Assembly (NCBI GenBank): GCA_017303795.1
Contig: JAFLBR010000008.1
Span: forward strand, 1 to 64,000
DNA length: 64,000 nucleotides
Reading direction: 5' to 3'
Source of the DNA: Cytophagales bacterium
Lineage (GTDB): Bacteria > Bacteroidota > Bacteroidia > Cytophagales > Cyclobacteriaceae
The position numbers were made by a program, and so were the translations under genes. Shown here in pieces: positions 24,996 to 33,443 of this stretch. Every line of letters starts with the position of its first letter. Position 1 is the first letter of the stretch. The notes below the pieces were generated by a model. The model saw only the letters and a list, made by a program, of their open reading frames with translations, made no database searches and had not been told where the DNA came from.

Positions 24996-25976
24996 ATGAA
25001 ATCAACCATTTTAACGGGTATTAGCTTTTTGTTCGCACTAAGTGCCTCAGCCCAAAATTTAAACAAGGCTGATTCTATTAAGAATGCCACGCTGCAATTA
25101 ACCAATAACACCGGCCCGGTTGTGGAGTTTGCCATACCGGTTATTACACCAAAACCAGTGTTGGTAGAGGCTGTTCAAAGTTCTATGTCGAAAGGAACTA
25201 ATGCCGGATTTCAGGTTGAGATACCGGAAGTTACACCCGATCAGATTGAGAAAAATCTTGAAAATGATTTGCGAAACAAAACGAAATCGAAAGTAGCCAA
25301 AAATAATAATGAGTATGCTATACAAGGAACGCTACTAACTTCTATTTCGGATAAGCCTTTAAATGTGTATGTAATACTCACCAAGTTAGACAGCAGCACA
25401 CGGGCAGTTTACTTTTTTGAACAAGATTCAGTTTTTATTTCTGAATCAGTTGATGCTAACAAATCTAATTTAAGTAAAGAATATATTCGGGCCTTTGCGC
25501 TTAATCAGTATAAAGAACAAACGCAAACCCGAATAAAAAACGAAACCAATAAACTGGAAGCATTAGAAAAAGATCTGAAAAAACTCATGAGCCAGAATGA
25601 AAGCCTGCATTCTGACATCAAGAGTCTTGAATCGAGTATTAACAATGCCAACATGGACATTAAAGCCAATGAAGGCGCGCAAGAGCTGAAGACAAAAGAA
25701 ATTTATAAACAGAAGGAATTGGTAGCTACTATTAAAGAAAAAGAAACGAAGAAGACAGCGGAAAAGGTGCTGAATGATTTGAACAAAGAGAATAAAAAAT
25801 TACGTTCGGAACATGAATCATTAAATCAAAAAACCGTAAAGTATCGTGCCGAGATTGAATCGCATAAGGTGAAAATCCGAACCAATCTGGAAGATCAATA
25901 CCTCAAAAATCAAGCTATCTCTAAGCAGCGTGCGTACCTTCGTGGTGTTCAGGCAATGGCTGAAAAAATTCGATAG
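24996..25976 (+). CDS. exported coiled-coil protein, hypothetical
   Basis: About 326 residues from the ATG giving MKSTILTGISFLFALSASAQ, a clear signal peptide; the open frame runs 17 codons further upstream without one. A beta-rich domain (to about residue 160) is followed by a long charged coiled coil (about 175-310). No recognised family. Its layout and the segment FALNQYKEQTQTRIKNETNKLEALEK resemble the neighbouring gene on the minus strand (FGIKFYRDQVQKQIDETQQALDAVEK), so the two are probably distant paralogues facing each other. Confidence 0.65.
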   Translation: MKSTILTGISFLFALSASAQNLNKADSIKNATLQLTNNTGPVVEFAIPVITPKPVLVEAVQSSMSKGTNAGFQVEIPEVTPDQIEKNLENDLRNKTKSKVAKNNNEYAIQGTLLTSISDKPLNVYVILTKLDSSTRAVYFFEQDSVFISESVDANKSNLSKEYIRAFALNQYKEQTQTRIKNETNKLEALEKDLKKLMSQNESLHSDIKSLESSINNANMDIKANEGAQELKTKEIYKQKELVATIKEKETKKTAEKVLNDLNKENKKLRSEHESLNQKTVKYRAEIESHKVKIRTNLEDQYLKNQAISKQRAYLRGVQAMAEKIR

Positions 25977-26000
25977 GCTTACGTTAATTTTTAAATAACG

Positions 26001-26031
26001 AGCGCTCTGAGGTAAACTAACTCAGAGCGCT
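26001..26031. terminator. bidirectional hairpin between convergent genes
   Basis: AGCGCTCTGAG, a nine-base loop and the exact complement. It lies between the convergent coiled-coil genes and probably terminates both, although the T-runs are short. Confidence 0.7.
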
Positions 26032-26057
26032 TCTGTTTAAAGGCGTAATCGAATTTG

Positions 26058-26750
26058 CTAATTAATCTTGCGCTGCTTCTCTTTCTGAACTTCCAGCACT
26101 TTTTTAATTTGAGTGTTTACGTTCACTAATGAGTCCTGCGCTTTTTTATTATTCTCTATTCTGATTTTTAGTGCTACGTTTTCCAGCTTGTTATTCTCTA
26201 ACGATTTTTCTAATTGAATTTTTTCCTGTTCGTTGTTGCTTAGTTTAATCGTCAGGTCTTTGCTTTGATTAAGGCTACGTTGCTGTTGTTTTTCAACGGC
26301 ATCCAAAGCTTGCTGGGTTTCGTCAATTTGTTTTTGTACTTGGTCGCGATAAAATTTTATACCAAACTGATACACCATCTTTTGTAATTCGCGCGTGGCA
26401 TAGGTTACATCTTTCTCATCCCACTCAGCCGGATTAATCCCCAGCCACACAGTAGAGCTTTTGTCTCCAGCCTGACTGCCGCCATACACAATACCTTTGC
26501 TGAACGGAGTGCCACTAATAACGGGTTCGGTTATAGTAGTGGGCGTACTGAATAATTTAACTTTTCCAATTTCTTTAAGATACCGGTTAAACGACTGCTG
26601 AATATCTTCCTTACGGCCCTCCAGTGTGGTGGCAAAAACTTCAATAGTCTCGCTCTTTACCTTTTCGTTTTGTTTATTTACAGTTACCGTTTGGGCGTGC
26701 GTTATCCCAATCATTAAACTTAATCCAATCGTTCCCCAAAACTTATTCAT
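26058..26750 (-). CDS. exported coiled-coil protein, hypothetical
   Basis: A 230-residue protein with a signal peptide (cleavage near ITHAQ), a compact domain (about 25-125) and a C-terminal coiled coil (about 125-230, ending QKEKQRKIN). Likely periplasmic. It appears related to the convergent neighbour in layout and in the junction segment. Its 3' end has been copied to 24703-24800. Promoter box TAGCTTTG lies 19 bases upstream. Confidence 0.65.
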   Translation of the reverse strand: MNKFWGTIGLSLMIGITHAQTVTVNKQNEKVKSETIEVFATTLEGRKEDIQQSFNRYLKEIGKVKLFSTPTTITEPVISGTPFSKGIVYGGSQAGDKSSTVWLGINPAEWDEKDVTYATRELQKMVYQFGIKFYRDQVQKQIDETQQALDAVEKQQQRSLNQSKDLTIKLSNNEQEKIQLEKSLENNKLENVALKIRIENNKKAQDSLVNVNTQIKKVLEVQKEKQRKIN

Positions 26751-26769
26751 ACCTGTTGTGTTAATGTTT

Positions 26770-26777
26770 CAAAGCTA
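26770..26777 (-). promoter_or_regulatory. -7 promoter box TAGCTTTG
   Basis: Perfect TAnnTTTG on the minus strand, 19 bases before the ATG at 26750, within the 33-base gap to the divergent epimerase gene. Confidence 0.5.
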
Positions 26778-26783
26778 CTAATA

Positions 26784-27698
26784 ATGAGTAAAAAAATTTT
26801 AATTACGGGTGCATCAGGCTTAGTGGGTTCGCAGCTAACCGAAATGCTGTTGCAAAAAGGTTATCAGGTAGTGCATGTCGGTCGCACAAAACGTGCCGGA
26901 ATCCCGCATAAGAAGGGAGCTTCTTTTGTTTGGGATGTAAATAGACAAGAATTCGATACTGAAGCATTAAACGGAGTAGATGTTATTATTAATCTGGCAG
27001 GCGCGGGCGTGGCCGATAAACGCTGGACCGATTCGCGTAAGCGCGAGTTGCTGGAAAGCAGAACTAAATCATTAGCGTTGCTTTATAAAACACTGAGTAC
27101 AACCAACCATCAGGTAACGGCTGTAATCTCCGCTTCGGCAATTGGGTACTATGGTTTTATGGGTAATGAAGTCTTTACAGAAAACAGTAAGCCCGGGACA
27201 GATTTTCTGGCAACCTTAACCAAACAGTGGGAAGCTGAAGCGGATAAATTAGCGAGCCTTAACATTCGCACCGTAAAATTGCGCATTGGTATTGTGCTAA
27301 GCGATAAAGGCGGGGCACTAATTGAAATGGCAAAACCCGTGCGTATGTTTGCGGGCTCACCCTTGGGAAGCGGCAAACAAAATCTCTCGTGGATTCACAT
27401 CGAGGATTTGTGTGCGATGTTTTTGAAGGCAGCAACAGATGAAACCTTGCGTGGTACTTATAATGCCGTAAGTGGCGATTGGGTTACTAACAAAGAAATA
27501 ACAAAAGCTATTGGTAAAGTTTTAAACCGACCAGTTTGGCCCGTGCACATACCCGCGTTTGTATTAAACCTTATGTTAGGTGAAATGGCCAATATTGTGT
27601 TGCAAGGAAGTAAGGTAAGTGCCGACAAAATAAAACAAACCGGTTTTGAATTTAAGCACACAACTCTTGAAGCCGCGTTGAAGAGTTTAAAGTTGTAG
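26784..27698 (+). CDS. TIGR01777 family SDR epimerase
   Basis: A 304-residue protein with the Rossmann motif GASGLVGSQL (residues 8-17) and the family motifs INLAGAGVADKRWTDSRKRELLESR and SASAIGYYG. TIGR01777 proteins (E. coli YfcH type) are NAD(P)-dependent epimerase-like enzymes of undefined substrate. Full length. It is divergent from the coiled-coil gene and convergent with the GH130 gene. Confidence 0.9.
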   Translation: MSKKILITGASGLVGSQLTEMLLQKGYQVVHVGRTKRAGIPHKKGASFVWDVNRQEFDTEALNGVDVIINLAGAGVADKRWTDSRKRELLESRTKSLALLYKTLSTTNHQVTAVISASAIGYYGFMGNEVFTENSKPGTDFLATLTKQWEAEADKLASLNIRTVKLRIGIVLSDKGGALIEMAKPVRMFAGSPLGSGKQNLSWIHIEDLCAMFLKAATDETLRGTYNAVSGDWVTNKEITKAIGKVLNRPVWPVHIPAFVLNLMLGEMANIVLQGSKVSADKIKQTGFEFKHTTLEAALKSLKL

Positions 27699-27716
27699 AC
27701 ACTTTACATTTAAACT

Positions 27717-28829
27717 TTACTTTACCGCCACGCCAATTTTCGAATCAGCTGTGCCGTAGTACAAAAACCATTTACCATTAAAGGGCACCATACCTTCAAT
27801 AAAACAAACCTGGTTTACCTGGCCGTCAATTTCATAAGGCTGATCGGGCTTCAGAAAGAAATTATCCATACGATCAATCAGGGTGGTAGGATCGTTACTA
27901 TCAAACAAAGCCTGACCGGAACAATAAGCACCCTTCGGCAGATTAGGATCACCGCCCGAATCCAGATTCATTCCATTATATAAAAGTACAATGCCATGTT
28001 CTGTCAGTAATGCATACGGGCCGCTTTCAACCAACCGGCTATCAAACATGCCGGGCCGTGGTTTTAAAACCGATTTAAATTTTCCTTGTTCATCCAGCAC
28101 GGGTTCCCATTGAATCAAGTCATCGGAAGTAGCCATAAACAAATCGGTATCGCCAAAGTACATCCAGTATTTGCCGTTTACTTTTTCAGCTATTACCTGG
28201 TTGTCTTTTTGGCGGCCAACTATTGCGCCCGATTTTCCCCACGTGCCAATAAATTTATCTTTCAACACTAAGCCGTGTTTGGTCCAGTTTAGTAAGTCGG
28301 TAGAAGAAGCCACACACAAACGCGCAATGTTTCCATCATAAGCCGTGTAGGTCATAATGTAAGTGCCCATTTCATTTTCAATAATGCGCGGGTCTTCCAT
28401 GCCACCTTCCCATTCATACACTTTCATAAAATCTTCGGCCGGGTATAATACCGGGGCTTTCAGTCTGCTGAAATGAATTCCATCGGTGCTTATACCTAAC
28501 CCTATTCGCGAAGTACCATTGTATTTTCCAATCGTATCTTCCGCACGGTAGAAAAGGTAGATCGCTCCATTGCGCACCACCGCGGCCGGATTAAAAACAT
28601 CTTTCTCTTCCCACCTTACATCCTGTTGCAGGATCGGGCAGTTAAAAATTCCGGTATCGGCTTTTAGAATCGGGTTGGCATCATTTACCTTTTGAAATGG
28701 AAGCATAGCCCACGTGCTATCGTTCTGGAATGCGTTACGATGCTCAGACGTGGTGCAGGCGGTTAATGCCACAACAACCAACACAAATAGCGAAACCTGT
28801 TTTAACCATTTCATAGAATTACAATTCAT
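27717..28829 (-). CDS. GH130-like glycoside hydrolase/phosphorylase, lipoprotein
   Basis: A 370-residue protein with a lipobox (ALTAC, Cys 25) and a five-bladed propeller-like domain carrying GH130 motifs (KDVFNPAAVVRNGAIYLFYR, GMEDPRI, WMYFGD). GH130 enzymes act on beta-mannosides by phosphorolysis or hydrolysis. Being an exported lipoprotein, hydrolysis is more plausible than phosphorolysis. No glycan-utilisation neighbours are present. A second ATG at 28814 (MKWLKQ) would give a better signal peptide. Confidence 0.75.
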   Translation of the reverse strand: MNCNSMKWLKQVSLFVLVVVALTACTTSEHRNAFQNDSTWAMLPFQKVNDANPILKADTGIFNCPILQQDVRWEEKDVFNPAAVVRNGAIYLFYRAEDTIGKYNGTSRIGLGISTDGIHFSRLKAPVLYPAEDFMKVYEWEGGMEDPRIIENEMGTYIMTYTAYDGNIARLCVASSTDLLNWTKHGLVLKDKFIGTWGKSGAIVGRQKDNQVIAEKVNGKYWMYFGDTDLFMATSDDLIQWEPVLDEQGKFKSVLKPRPGMFDSRLVESGPYALLTEHGIVLLYNGMNLDSGGDPNLPKGAYCSGQALFDSNDPTTLIDRMDNFFLKPDQPYEIDGQVNQVCFIEGMVPFNGKWFLYYGTADSKIGVAVK

Positions 28830-28863
28830 TTACTAACTTGAAAAAAATTAATGAGTGAAAGGT

Positions 28864-29619
28864 ATGGCATCCAAAGCAAAAAAGAAAAAAACAACAGCCG
28901 AGATAGATCAGGTGTTGGAAGACGAGCATCGCATACGCAAGGCTTTTAAAGATAAAGACTGGGCCGAGATAAAAAGCTCCGACTCGTGGATGATCTTTAA
29001 AGTAATGAGTGAATTTGTGGAGGGCTTTGAGAAGCTTGCCAAGATTGGCCCGTGTGTAACTATTTTCGGTTCGGCCCGCACCAAGCCCGAGCACAAGTAT
29101 TATAAAATTGCTGAAGACATTGCAGCCGAATTGGTGCATCATGGGTATGGAGTAATTACAGGTGGTGGCCCTGGTATTATGGAAGCCGGTAATAAAGGCG
29201 CGCATCGTGCTGGTGGAAAATCGGTGGGCTTAAATATTTTTCTTCCGTTCGAACAAAAGGGTAATCCCTACATCGATCCGGACAAACTGATTACGTTCGA
29301 TTATTTCTTTGTGCGCAAACTCATGTTTGTAAAATATTCGCAAGGCTTTATTATTATGCCGGGTGGCTTTGGTACGCTAGATGAATTAACTGAAGCGCTT
29401 ACGTTGATTCAAACCAAAAAAATTGGCCGCTTCCCGATTGTACTGGTTGGAAAAAAATTCTGGGCCGGTTGGATGAAATGGGTTGAAACAGTTTTGGTGG
29501 ATGAAAAAATGATTAGTCCCGAAGATCTGGATTTGTTTAACATGGTTGATACTCCGCAGGAAGCTGTTAAAGTGATTGATGAATTTTACGCGCGATATTT
29601 ACTCTCGCCAAATTTTTAA
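28864..29619 (+). CDS. LOG family protein (TIGR00730)
   Basis: About 251 residues with GGGPGIMEAGNKGA and PGGFGTLDELTEAL, the nucleotide-binding and catalytic motifs of LOG-type phosphoribohydrolases, which release free bases from cytokinin or AMP-like nucleotides. The start ATG at 28864 is preferred over the upstream GTG at 28855. It has a lysine-rich N-terminus. It heads a tight operon: the lytic transglycosylase starts two bases after its stop. Confidence 0.9.
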   Translation: MASKAKKKKTTAEIDQVLEDEHRIRKAFKDKDWAEIKSSDSWMIFKVMSEFVEGFEKLAKIGPCVTIFGSARTKPEHKYYKIAEDIAAELVHHGYGVITGGGPGIMEAGNKGAHRAGGKSVGLNIFLPFEQKGNPYIDPDKLITFDYFFVRKLMFVKYSQGFIIMPGGFGTLDELTEALTLIQTKKIGRFPIVLVGKKFWAGWMKWVETVLVDEKMISPEDLDLFNMVDTPQEAVKVIDEFYARYLLSPNF

Positions 29620-29621
29620 GC

Positions 29622-30551
29622 ATGCAGCGAATTGTAAATATCTTAGCTCCGCTCTCAATTGGTCTTTTGTTGGTGTATGTACTGTATGATCAGTCGGCCC
29701 GCAAGCCCGAAGCAGAAACTACGCCTGAGTTGGAACCCATTCCGGTATCCGAAAATTTTCAACCTTTTGTTGCGATCTCTTACGATCTGCCCGAAAGCAT
29801 TTCGTTTGCCGGAGAAACGGTGCCGCTGCAGCAACCCGATGTGCGCGAGCGATTAGATCGCGAATTACAAGTGAATATTTACCTGCAAAGCAGTACGCTG
29901 TTTTTGTTAAAGCGAGCTAACCGCTGGCTACCACGCATGACGGAGATTTTAAAGGAGCATAACATTCCTGACGACTTTAAGTACTTGCCTTTAATTGAGA
30001 GTGGTTTAGTAAATGGTGTTTCACCAAAAGAAGCGGTGGGTTATTGGCAGATAAGAGAGGCCGCGGGTAAGGAGTTAGGTTTGGAAATTTCAAAAGAAGT
30101 GGACGAACGTTACGATCCTATTAAATCAACCGTTGCAGCATGTAAGTATTTAAAAAATGCTTATTCAAAATTTGGTAACTGGACGTTGGCAGCAGCCTCT
30201 TACAACCGCGGTGTGGCTGGTGTGAGAAGTGATTTGGAGGATAACCAGGTAGATAATTATTATGATGCGCATTTGAATGATGAAACTGCGCGGTATGTGT
30301 TCCGCATTTTGGCTATCAAGGAAATTTTTGAACATCCTGAAAAGTATGGCTTCAAATTAAAACCTGAACATCTATATCATCCGGAAGAATTAAAAACAAT
30401 TGAAGTAAACGAGACAATCCCCAGCCTGGTAACCTTTGCCAAAAACAATGGCAGCAACTATAAAATTCTAAAGCGCCATAATCCGTGGTTGCGCCAACCT
30501 AAGCTCACAGTTAAGAAAGGAAAGACTTACCAGATTTTGTTACCTGTTTAA
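29622..30551 (+). CDS. lytic transglycosylase, MltD-like
   Basis: A 309-residue protein with an N-terminal membrane anchor (residues 4-22) and an SLT domain: LPLIESGL with the catalytic Glu, GYWQIREAAGKELGL, and AAASYNRG. It cleaves peptidoglycan glycan strands. The C-terminus (NETIPSLVTFAKNNGSNYKILKRHNPWL) looks like a LysM domain. The Q-I-R reading of the usual Q-F-M motif is a small variation. Middle gene of a three-gene operon. Confidence 0.85.
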   Translation: MQRIVNILAPLSIGLLLVYVLYDQSARKPEAETTPELEPIPVSENFQPFVAISYDLPESISFAGETVPLQQPDVRERLDRELQVNIYLQSSTLFLLKRANRWLPRMTEILKEHNIPDDFKYLPLIESGLVNGVSPKEAVGYWQIREAAGKELGLEISKEVDERYDPIKSTVAACKYLKNAYSKFGNWTLAAASYNRGVAGVRSDLEDNQVDNYYDAHLNDETARYVFRILAIKEIFEHPEKYGFKLKPEHLYHPEELKTIEVNETIPSLVTFAKNNGSNYKILKRHNPWLRQPKLTVKKGKTYQILLPV

Positions 30552-30555
30552 ATTT

Positions 30556-31317
30556 ATGCGCCCTTACATTCTGGCCGAGAACAATTGGAAAACAATTAAA
30601 GACGCAACATTTGATGTAGCGGTGTTGCCTTGGGGTGCATGCGAAGCGCACAACTATCATTTACCCTATGGCACCGATATAATTGAAGCCGAAGAGATTG
30701 CAGCTGAAGGCGCGCGACTGGCGTGGGAACAAAATGCAAAAGTAATTGTACTTCCGGCTATACCGTTTGGGGTTAATACCGGCCAGTTCGATGTGTTGCT
30801 GGATATGAACATGAATCCCACCACACAATTTGCGGTGTTGCGCGATGTAATCGAAACGTTAAACCGGCAGGGCATTTACAAGTTAATTATTCTTAACAGT
30901 CATGGTGGTAATGATTTTAAAACCATGATTCGAGAGTTGGGATTAAAATTTCCCAACATGTTTTTGTGTTCGTGCGATTGGTTTAAAAGTATCGATCAGA
31001 AAGAATTTTTTGTGAATAAGGATGATCATGCTGGTGAAATGGAAACCAGTTTGATCATGCATTTGCGACCGCACCTTGTGCTTCCACTTACAGAAGCAGG
31101 TGATGGTAAAGCAAAGAAGTTTCGCTTTAAAGCCATGCAGGAAGGTTGGGCCTGGGCCGAACGCAAGTGGATGCAGGTAACAACCGATACTGGTGTGGGT
31201 GATCCGCGTCAGGCTTCAGCCGAAAAAGGCGAACGGTATTATAAAGCCGTAACACAAAAGGTAGCGCAATTTTTTGTGGAGATTGCCAAAACCAATAAAG
31301 CCGACTTTTACGTTTAA
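30556..31317 (+). CDS. creatininase family amidohydrolase
   Basis: A 253-residue metal-dependent enzyme. Metal ligands are seen in GACEAHNYHLPYGTD (residues 18-32), NSHGGN and DDHAGEMETS. The family includes creatinine amidohydrolase and formamide hydrolases of cofactor synthesis (MftE, ArfB); the substrate here is unknown. Start ATG follows the upstream stop by four bases, so it is the last gene of the LOG/transglycosylase operon. Confidence 0.9.
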   Translation: MRPYILAENNWKTIKDATFDVAVLPWGACEAHNYHLPYGTDIIEAEEIAAEGARLAWEQNAKVIVLPAIPFGVNTGQFDVLLDMNMNPTTQFAVLRDVIETLNRQGIYKLIILNSHGGNDFKTMIRELGLKFPNMFLCSCDWFKSIDQKEFFVNKDDHAGEMETSLIMHLRPHLVLPLTEAGDGKAKKFRFKAMQEGWAWAERKWMQVTTDTGVGDPRQASAEKGERYYKAVTQKVAQFFVEIAKTNKADFYV

Positions 31318-31329
31318 GTTCCAATGCTT

Positions 31330-31425
31330 ATTTAAACGCCAAGGCGCAATGACGCTGAGGAACCATATCAACGTTAGAATAAAAGAAAACTTTGCGCCCT
31401 TGTGTCTTTGCGGTTAATGATACAT
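31330..31425. repeat. imperfect inverted repeat, GGCGC/GCGCC type
   Basis: AACGCCAAGGCGCAATGACGC and, about 55 bases later, CTTTGCGCCCTTGTGTCTTTG form an imperfect inverted repeat. It fills the gap between the creatininase gene and punA. Confidence 0.55.
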
Positions 31426-31444
31426 CACCTATAATAACTTACTA

Positions 31445-32260
31445 ATGATTGATCAAATTAAAGAAGCAACAGCCTACCTCAAAAGTCATGGCGTTGTTGC
31501 ACCCGAAATTGGCGTAATACTGGGCACAGGTTTAGGGAACAAATTTGTGGAGCAAATAAAAAATCCACTCGTTATCAATTATAATTCTATTCCGCACTTT
31601 CCAATCTCTACGGTAGAGCACCATAAAGGCAAATTGATTTATGGCGATGTAAAAGGAAAGAAAGTACTGGCTATGCAAGGTCGGTTTCACTACTACGAAG
31701 GTTACTCCATGCAGCAGATTACATTACCGGTACGGGTAATGAAGTTGTTAGGTGTAGAACATCTGCTTATCTCCAATGCCTCGGGCAATCTTAATCTGAA
31801 ATGGAAGAAAGGTGAAATGATGTTGATTGATGATCACATCAACCTGCAACCCGATAACCCGTTGCGCGGTCGCAACTTCGAAGTGTTTGGTCCACGTTTT
31901 CCGGATATGAGTCAGCCGTATTCAAAAAAACTCAACGCTGCCCTAATTAAAATCGCGAAAGAGAAAAAAATAAAATTGAACAAAGGTGTGTATGTGGCGG
32001 TAATGGGGCCTAATCTGGAAACGCGTGCCGAGTATAGATTTTTAAATCGCATTGGTGCCGATGCAGTTGGCATGAGCACCGTGCCCGAAGTGTTGGTAGC
32101 TAACCACATGGGTTTGCCGTGTTGTGCTATTTCAGTTTTAACCGATGATTGTGATCCAGACAATTTACAGCCCGCTGTACTAAGCGATATAGTGGCAGTA
32201 GCCAACAAAGCCGAACCAAAACTTACCGAGTTGTATGTGGAGTTAATTGGCAGGCTGTAG
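31445..32260 (+). CDS. punA: purine nucleoside phosphorylase
   Basis: A 271-residue enzyme of the trimeric PNP class (inosine/guanosine type). Motifs: ILGTGLG (phosphate loop), GRFHYYEGYSMQQIT, GPNLETRAEYRFLNRIGADAVGMSTVPE and SVLTDDC. It splits purine nucleosides with phosphate for salvage. Full length, ATG start. Its last 12 codons are copied in diverged form at 32486-32518, on the far side of the DUF433 gene. Confidence 0.95.
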   Translation: MIDQIKEATAYLKSHGVVAPEIGVILGTGLGNKFVEQIKNPLVINYNSIPHFPISTVEHHKGKLIYGDVKGKKVLAMQGRFHYYEGYSMQQITLPVRVMKLLGVEHLLISNASGNLNLKWKKGEMMLIDDHINLQPDNPLRGRNFEVFGPRFPDMSQPYSKKLNAALIKIAKEKKIKLNKGVYVAVMGPNLETRAEYRFLNRIGADAVGMSTVPEVLVANHMGLPCCAISVLTDDCDPDNLQPAVLSDIVAVANKAEPKLTELYVELIGRL

Positions 32261-32262
32261 AA

Positions 32263-32454
32263 TCAGGCTTCAAAAGCAAACACTGCTTTAAGATCTTCAG
32301 AAGTAAGTTGTGGATAGCTTTCGAAAATCATTTTTTCAGTCCAGCCATTTGCCATCAGATCCAGAATTAGCTCCACAGAAATTCTGGTTCCCTTAATAGT
32401 GGGTTTGCCGAGCAAAACGGCATCGTTAGAAATAATGTGTAAGCGCCAATCCAT
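32263..32454 (-). CDS. DUF433 protein, short
   Basis: A 63-residue protein (MDWRLHIISNDAVLLGKPT, then IKGTRISVELILDLMANG and a helical segment) matching DUF433 in full. The longer open frame to 32580 crosses the copied punA end and is not used. A perfect TATCTTTG box lies three bases upstream of the ATG. No DUF5615 toxin partner is present. It seems to have been inserted next to the punA stop. Confidence 0.8.
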   Translation of the reverse strand: MDWRLHIISNDAVLLGKPTIKGTRISVELILDLMANGWTEKMIFESYPQLTSEDLKAVFAFEA

Positions 32455-32457
32455 TTT

Positions 32458-32465
32458 CAAAGATA
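32458..32465 (-). promoter_or_regulatory. -7 promoter box TATCTTTG
   Basis: On the minus strand, three bases before the ATG at 32454. It predicts a leaderless DUF433 mRNA. Confidence 0.55.
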
Positions 32466-32485
32466 ACCAAAGAATTTCTAATTCT

Positions 32486-32518
32486 ACGGAGTACGTAGAG
32501 TTGATTGGCAGGCTGTAA
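32486..32518 (+). pseudogene. remnant of a second punA 3' end
   Basis: Translates to TEYVELIGRL and a stop, against TELYVELIGRL at the end of punA (32225-32260). The two DNA copies differ only at third codon positions plus one missing Leu codon. Such synonymous differences point to a homologous allele and not to a recent local duplication. Confidence 0.7.
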
Positions 32519-32571
32519 TCGCTGCAACCTTTCGAGCTTGCTTTGCGTCTTATCCAGGTAAATCCCACATT

Positions 32572-33435
32572 ATGAAACAACTATTTACGATTGCTGCCTT
32601 TATTGTAGCCGTTTCTGTTTCAGCCCAATCCACCAAGGATGGCGAATTCCATCTCGACAAGGAATATAAAATAAACGCAAAAGGCATTTTAAGATTAGAT
32701 GCTTCTGATGCTAAAGTGTTTGTAACCGGTTCTTCACGAACCACCGCACATGTAAAGATTGATCGCGTGGTAACAACTAAAGGTATTGTGTTTGGTGAAC
32801 GTGAATTTAAGGTAGATATATATGAGGAAGGCGGAAATCTTTCCATCCGCGAGGACAAACGAGGTTCTTCAGTAAGCATGGTGGGCTATCATAACGAAAA
32901 ATACACTATTACACTGGAAGTGCCGGAAGGTATAAGTTTGCTGATTGATGGCGATGATGGCGATTATTTTATAAAATCGGTGAACGGATCTATTAAGCTG
33001 GATGTGGACGATGCCGATGTGCAGTTAACCGGTTGTAATGGAAATAGCTTCGATATAAAATTAGATGATGGTGATTTGCACATGGATGGCGGACGTGGTT
33101 CGCTGGAAATAGATGCCGATGATGCCGACATAGAAATCAAGAATGCCAGTTTCGAAAAAATTTCAGCCGAGATGGATGATGGCGACTTTGTAATTGAAAC
33201 ATCGCTGGCCGAAAACGGAAGTTATTTTATCCGTGCGCAGGATGGTTTAATTGCCATGAAGATTTTAGGAGGCGGTGGTAAATTTGAAATCCGGCATGAC
33301 GATACCAGTGTAAACACCAGCGATGGGTTTGAGGTTGTGGAGCGTAGCGAAGATCGTACCCGCGTAACAACAGCCAGCGGAAATGCTCGTGTGGAAATCA
33401 GGGCCGATGATGCCCGCGTACGGTTATCTCGTTAG
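32572..33435 (+). CDS. exported DUF4097-like beta-solenoid protein
   Basis: A 287-residue protein with a signal peptide (cleavage after SVSAQ). The body is built of short beta strands carrying alternating acidic turns: DDGD at 128, DDAD at 146, DDGD at 165, DDAD at 183 and DDGD at 202, about 18.5 residues apart. This fits the DUF4097-type repeat fold. The acidic ladder could bind calcium or other cations. Periplasmic or surface location is inferred. Monocistronic and convergent with the metallo-hydrolase gene. Confidence 0.65.
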   Translation: MKQLFTIAAFIVAVSVSAQSTKDGEFHLDKEYKINAKGILRLDASDAKVFVTGSSRTTAHVKIDRVVTTKGIVFGEREFKVDIYEEGGNLSIREDKRGSSVSMVGYHNEKYTITLEVPEGISLLIDGDDGDYFIKSVNGSIKLDVDDADVQLTGCNGNSFDIKLDDGDLHMDGGRGSLEIDADDADIEIKNASFEKISAEMDDGDFVIETSLAENGSYFIRAQDGLIAMKILGGGGKFEIRHDDTSVNTSDGFEVVERSEDRTRVTTASGNARVEIRADDARVRLSR

Positions 33436-33443
33436 CAAAACTT

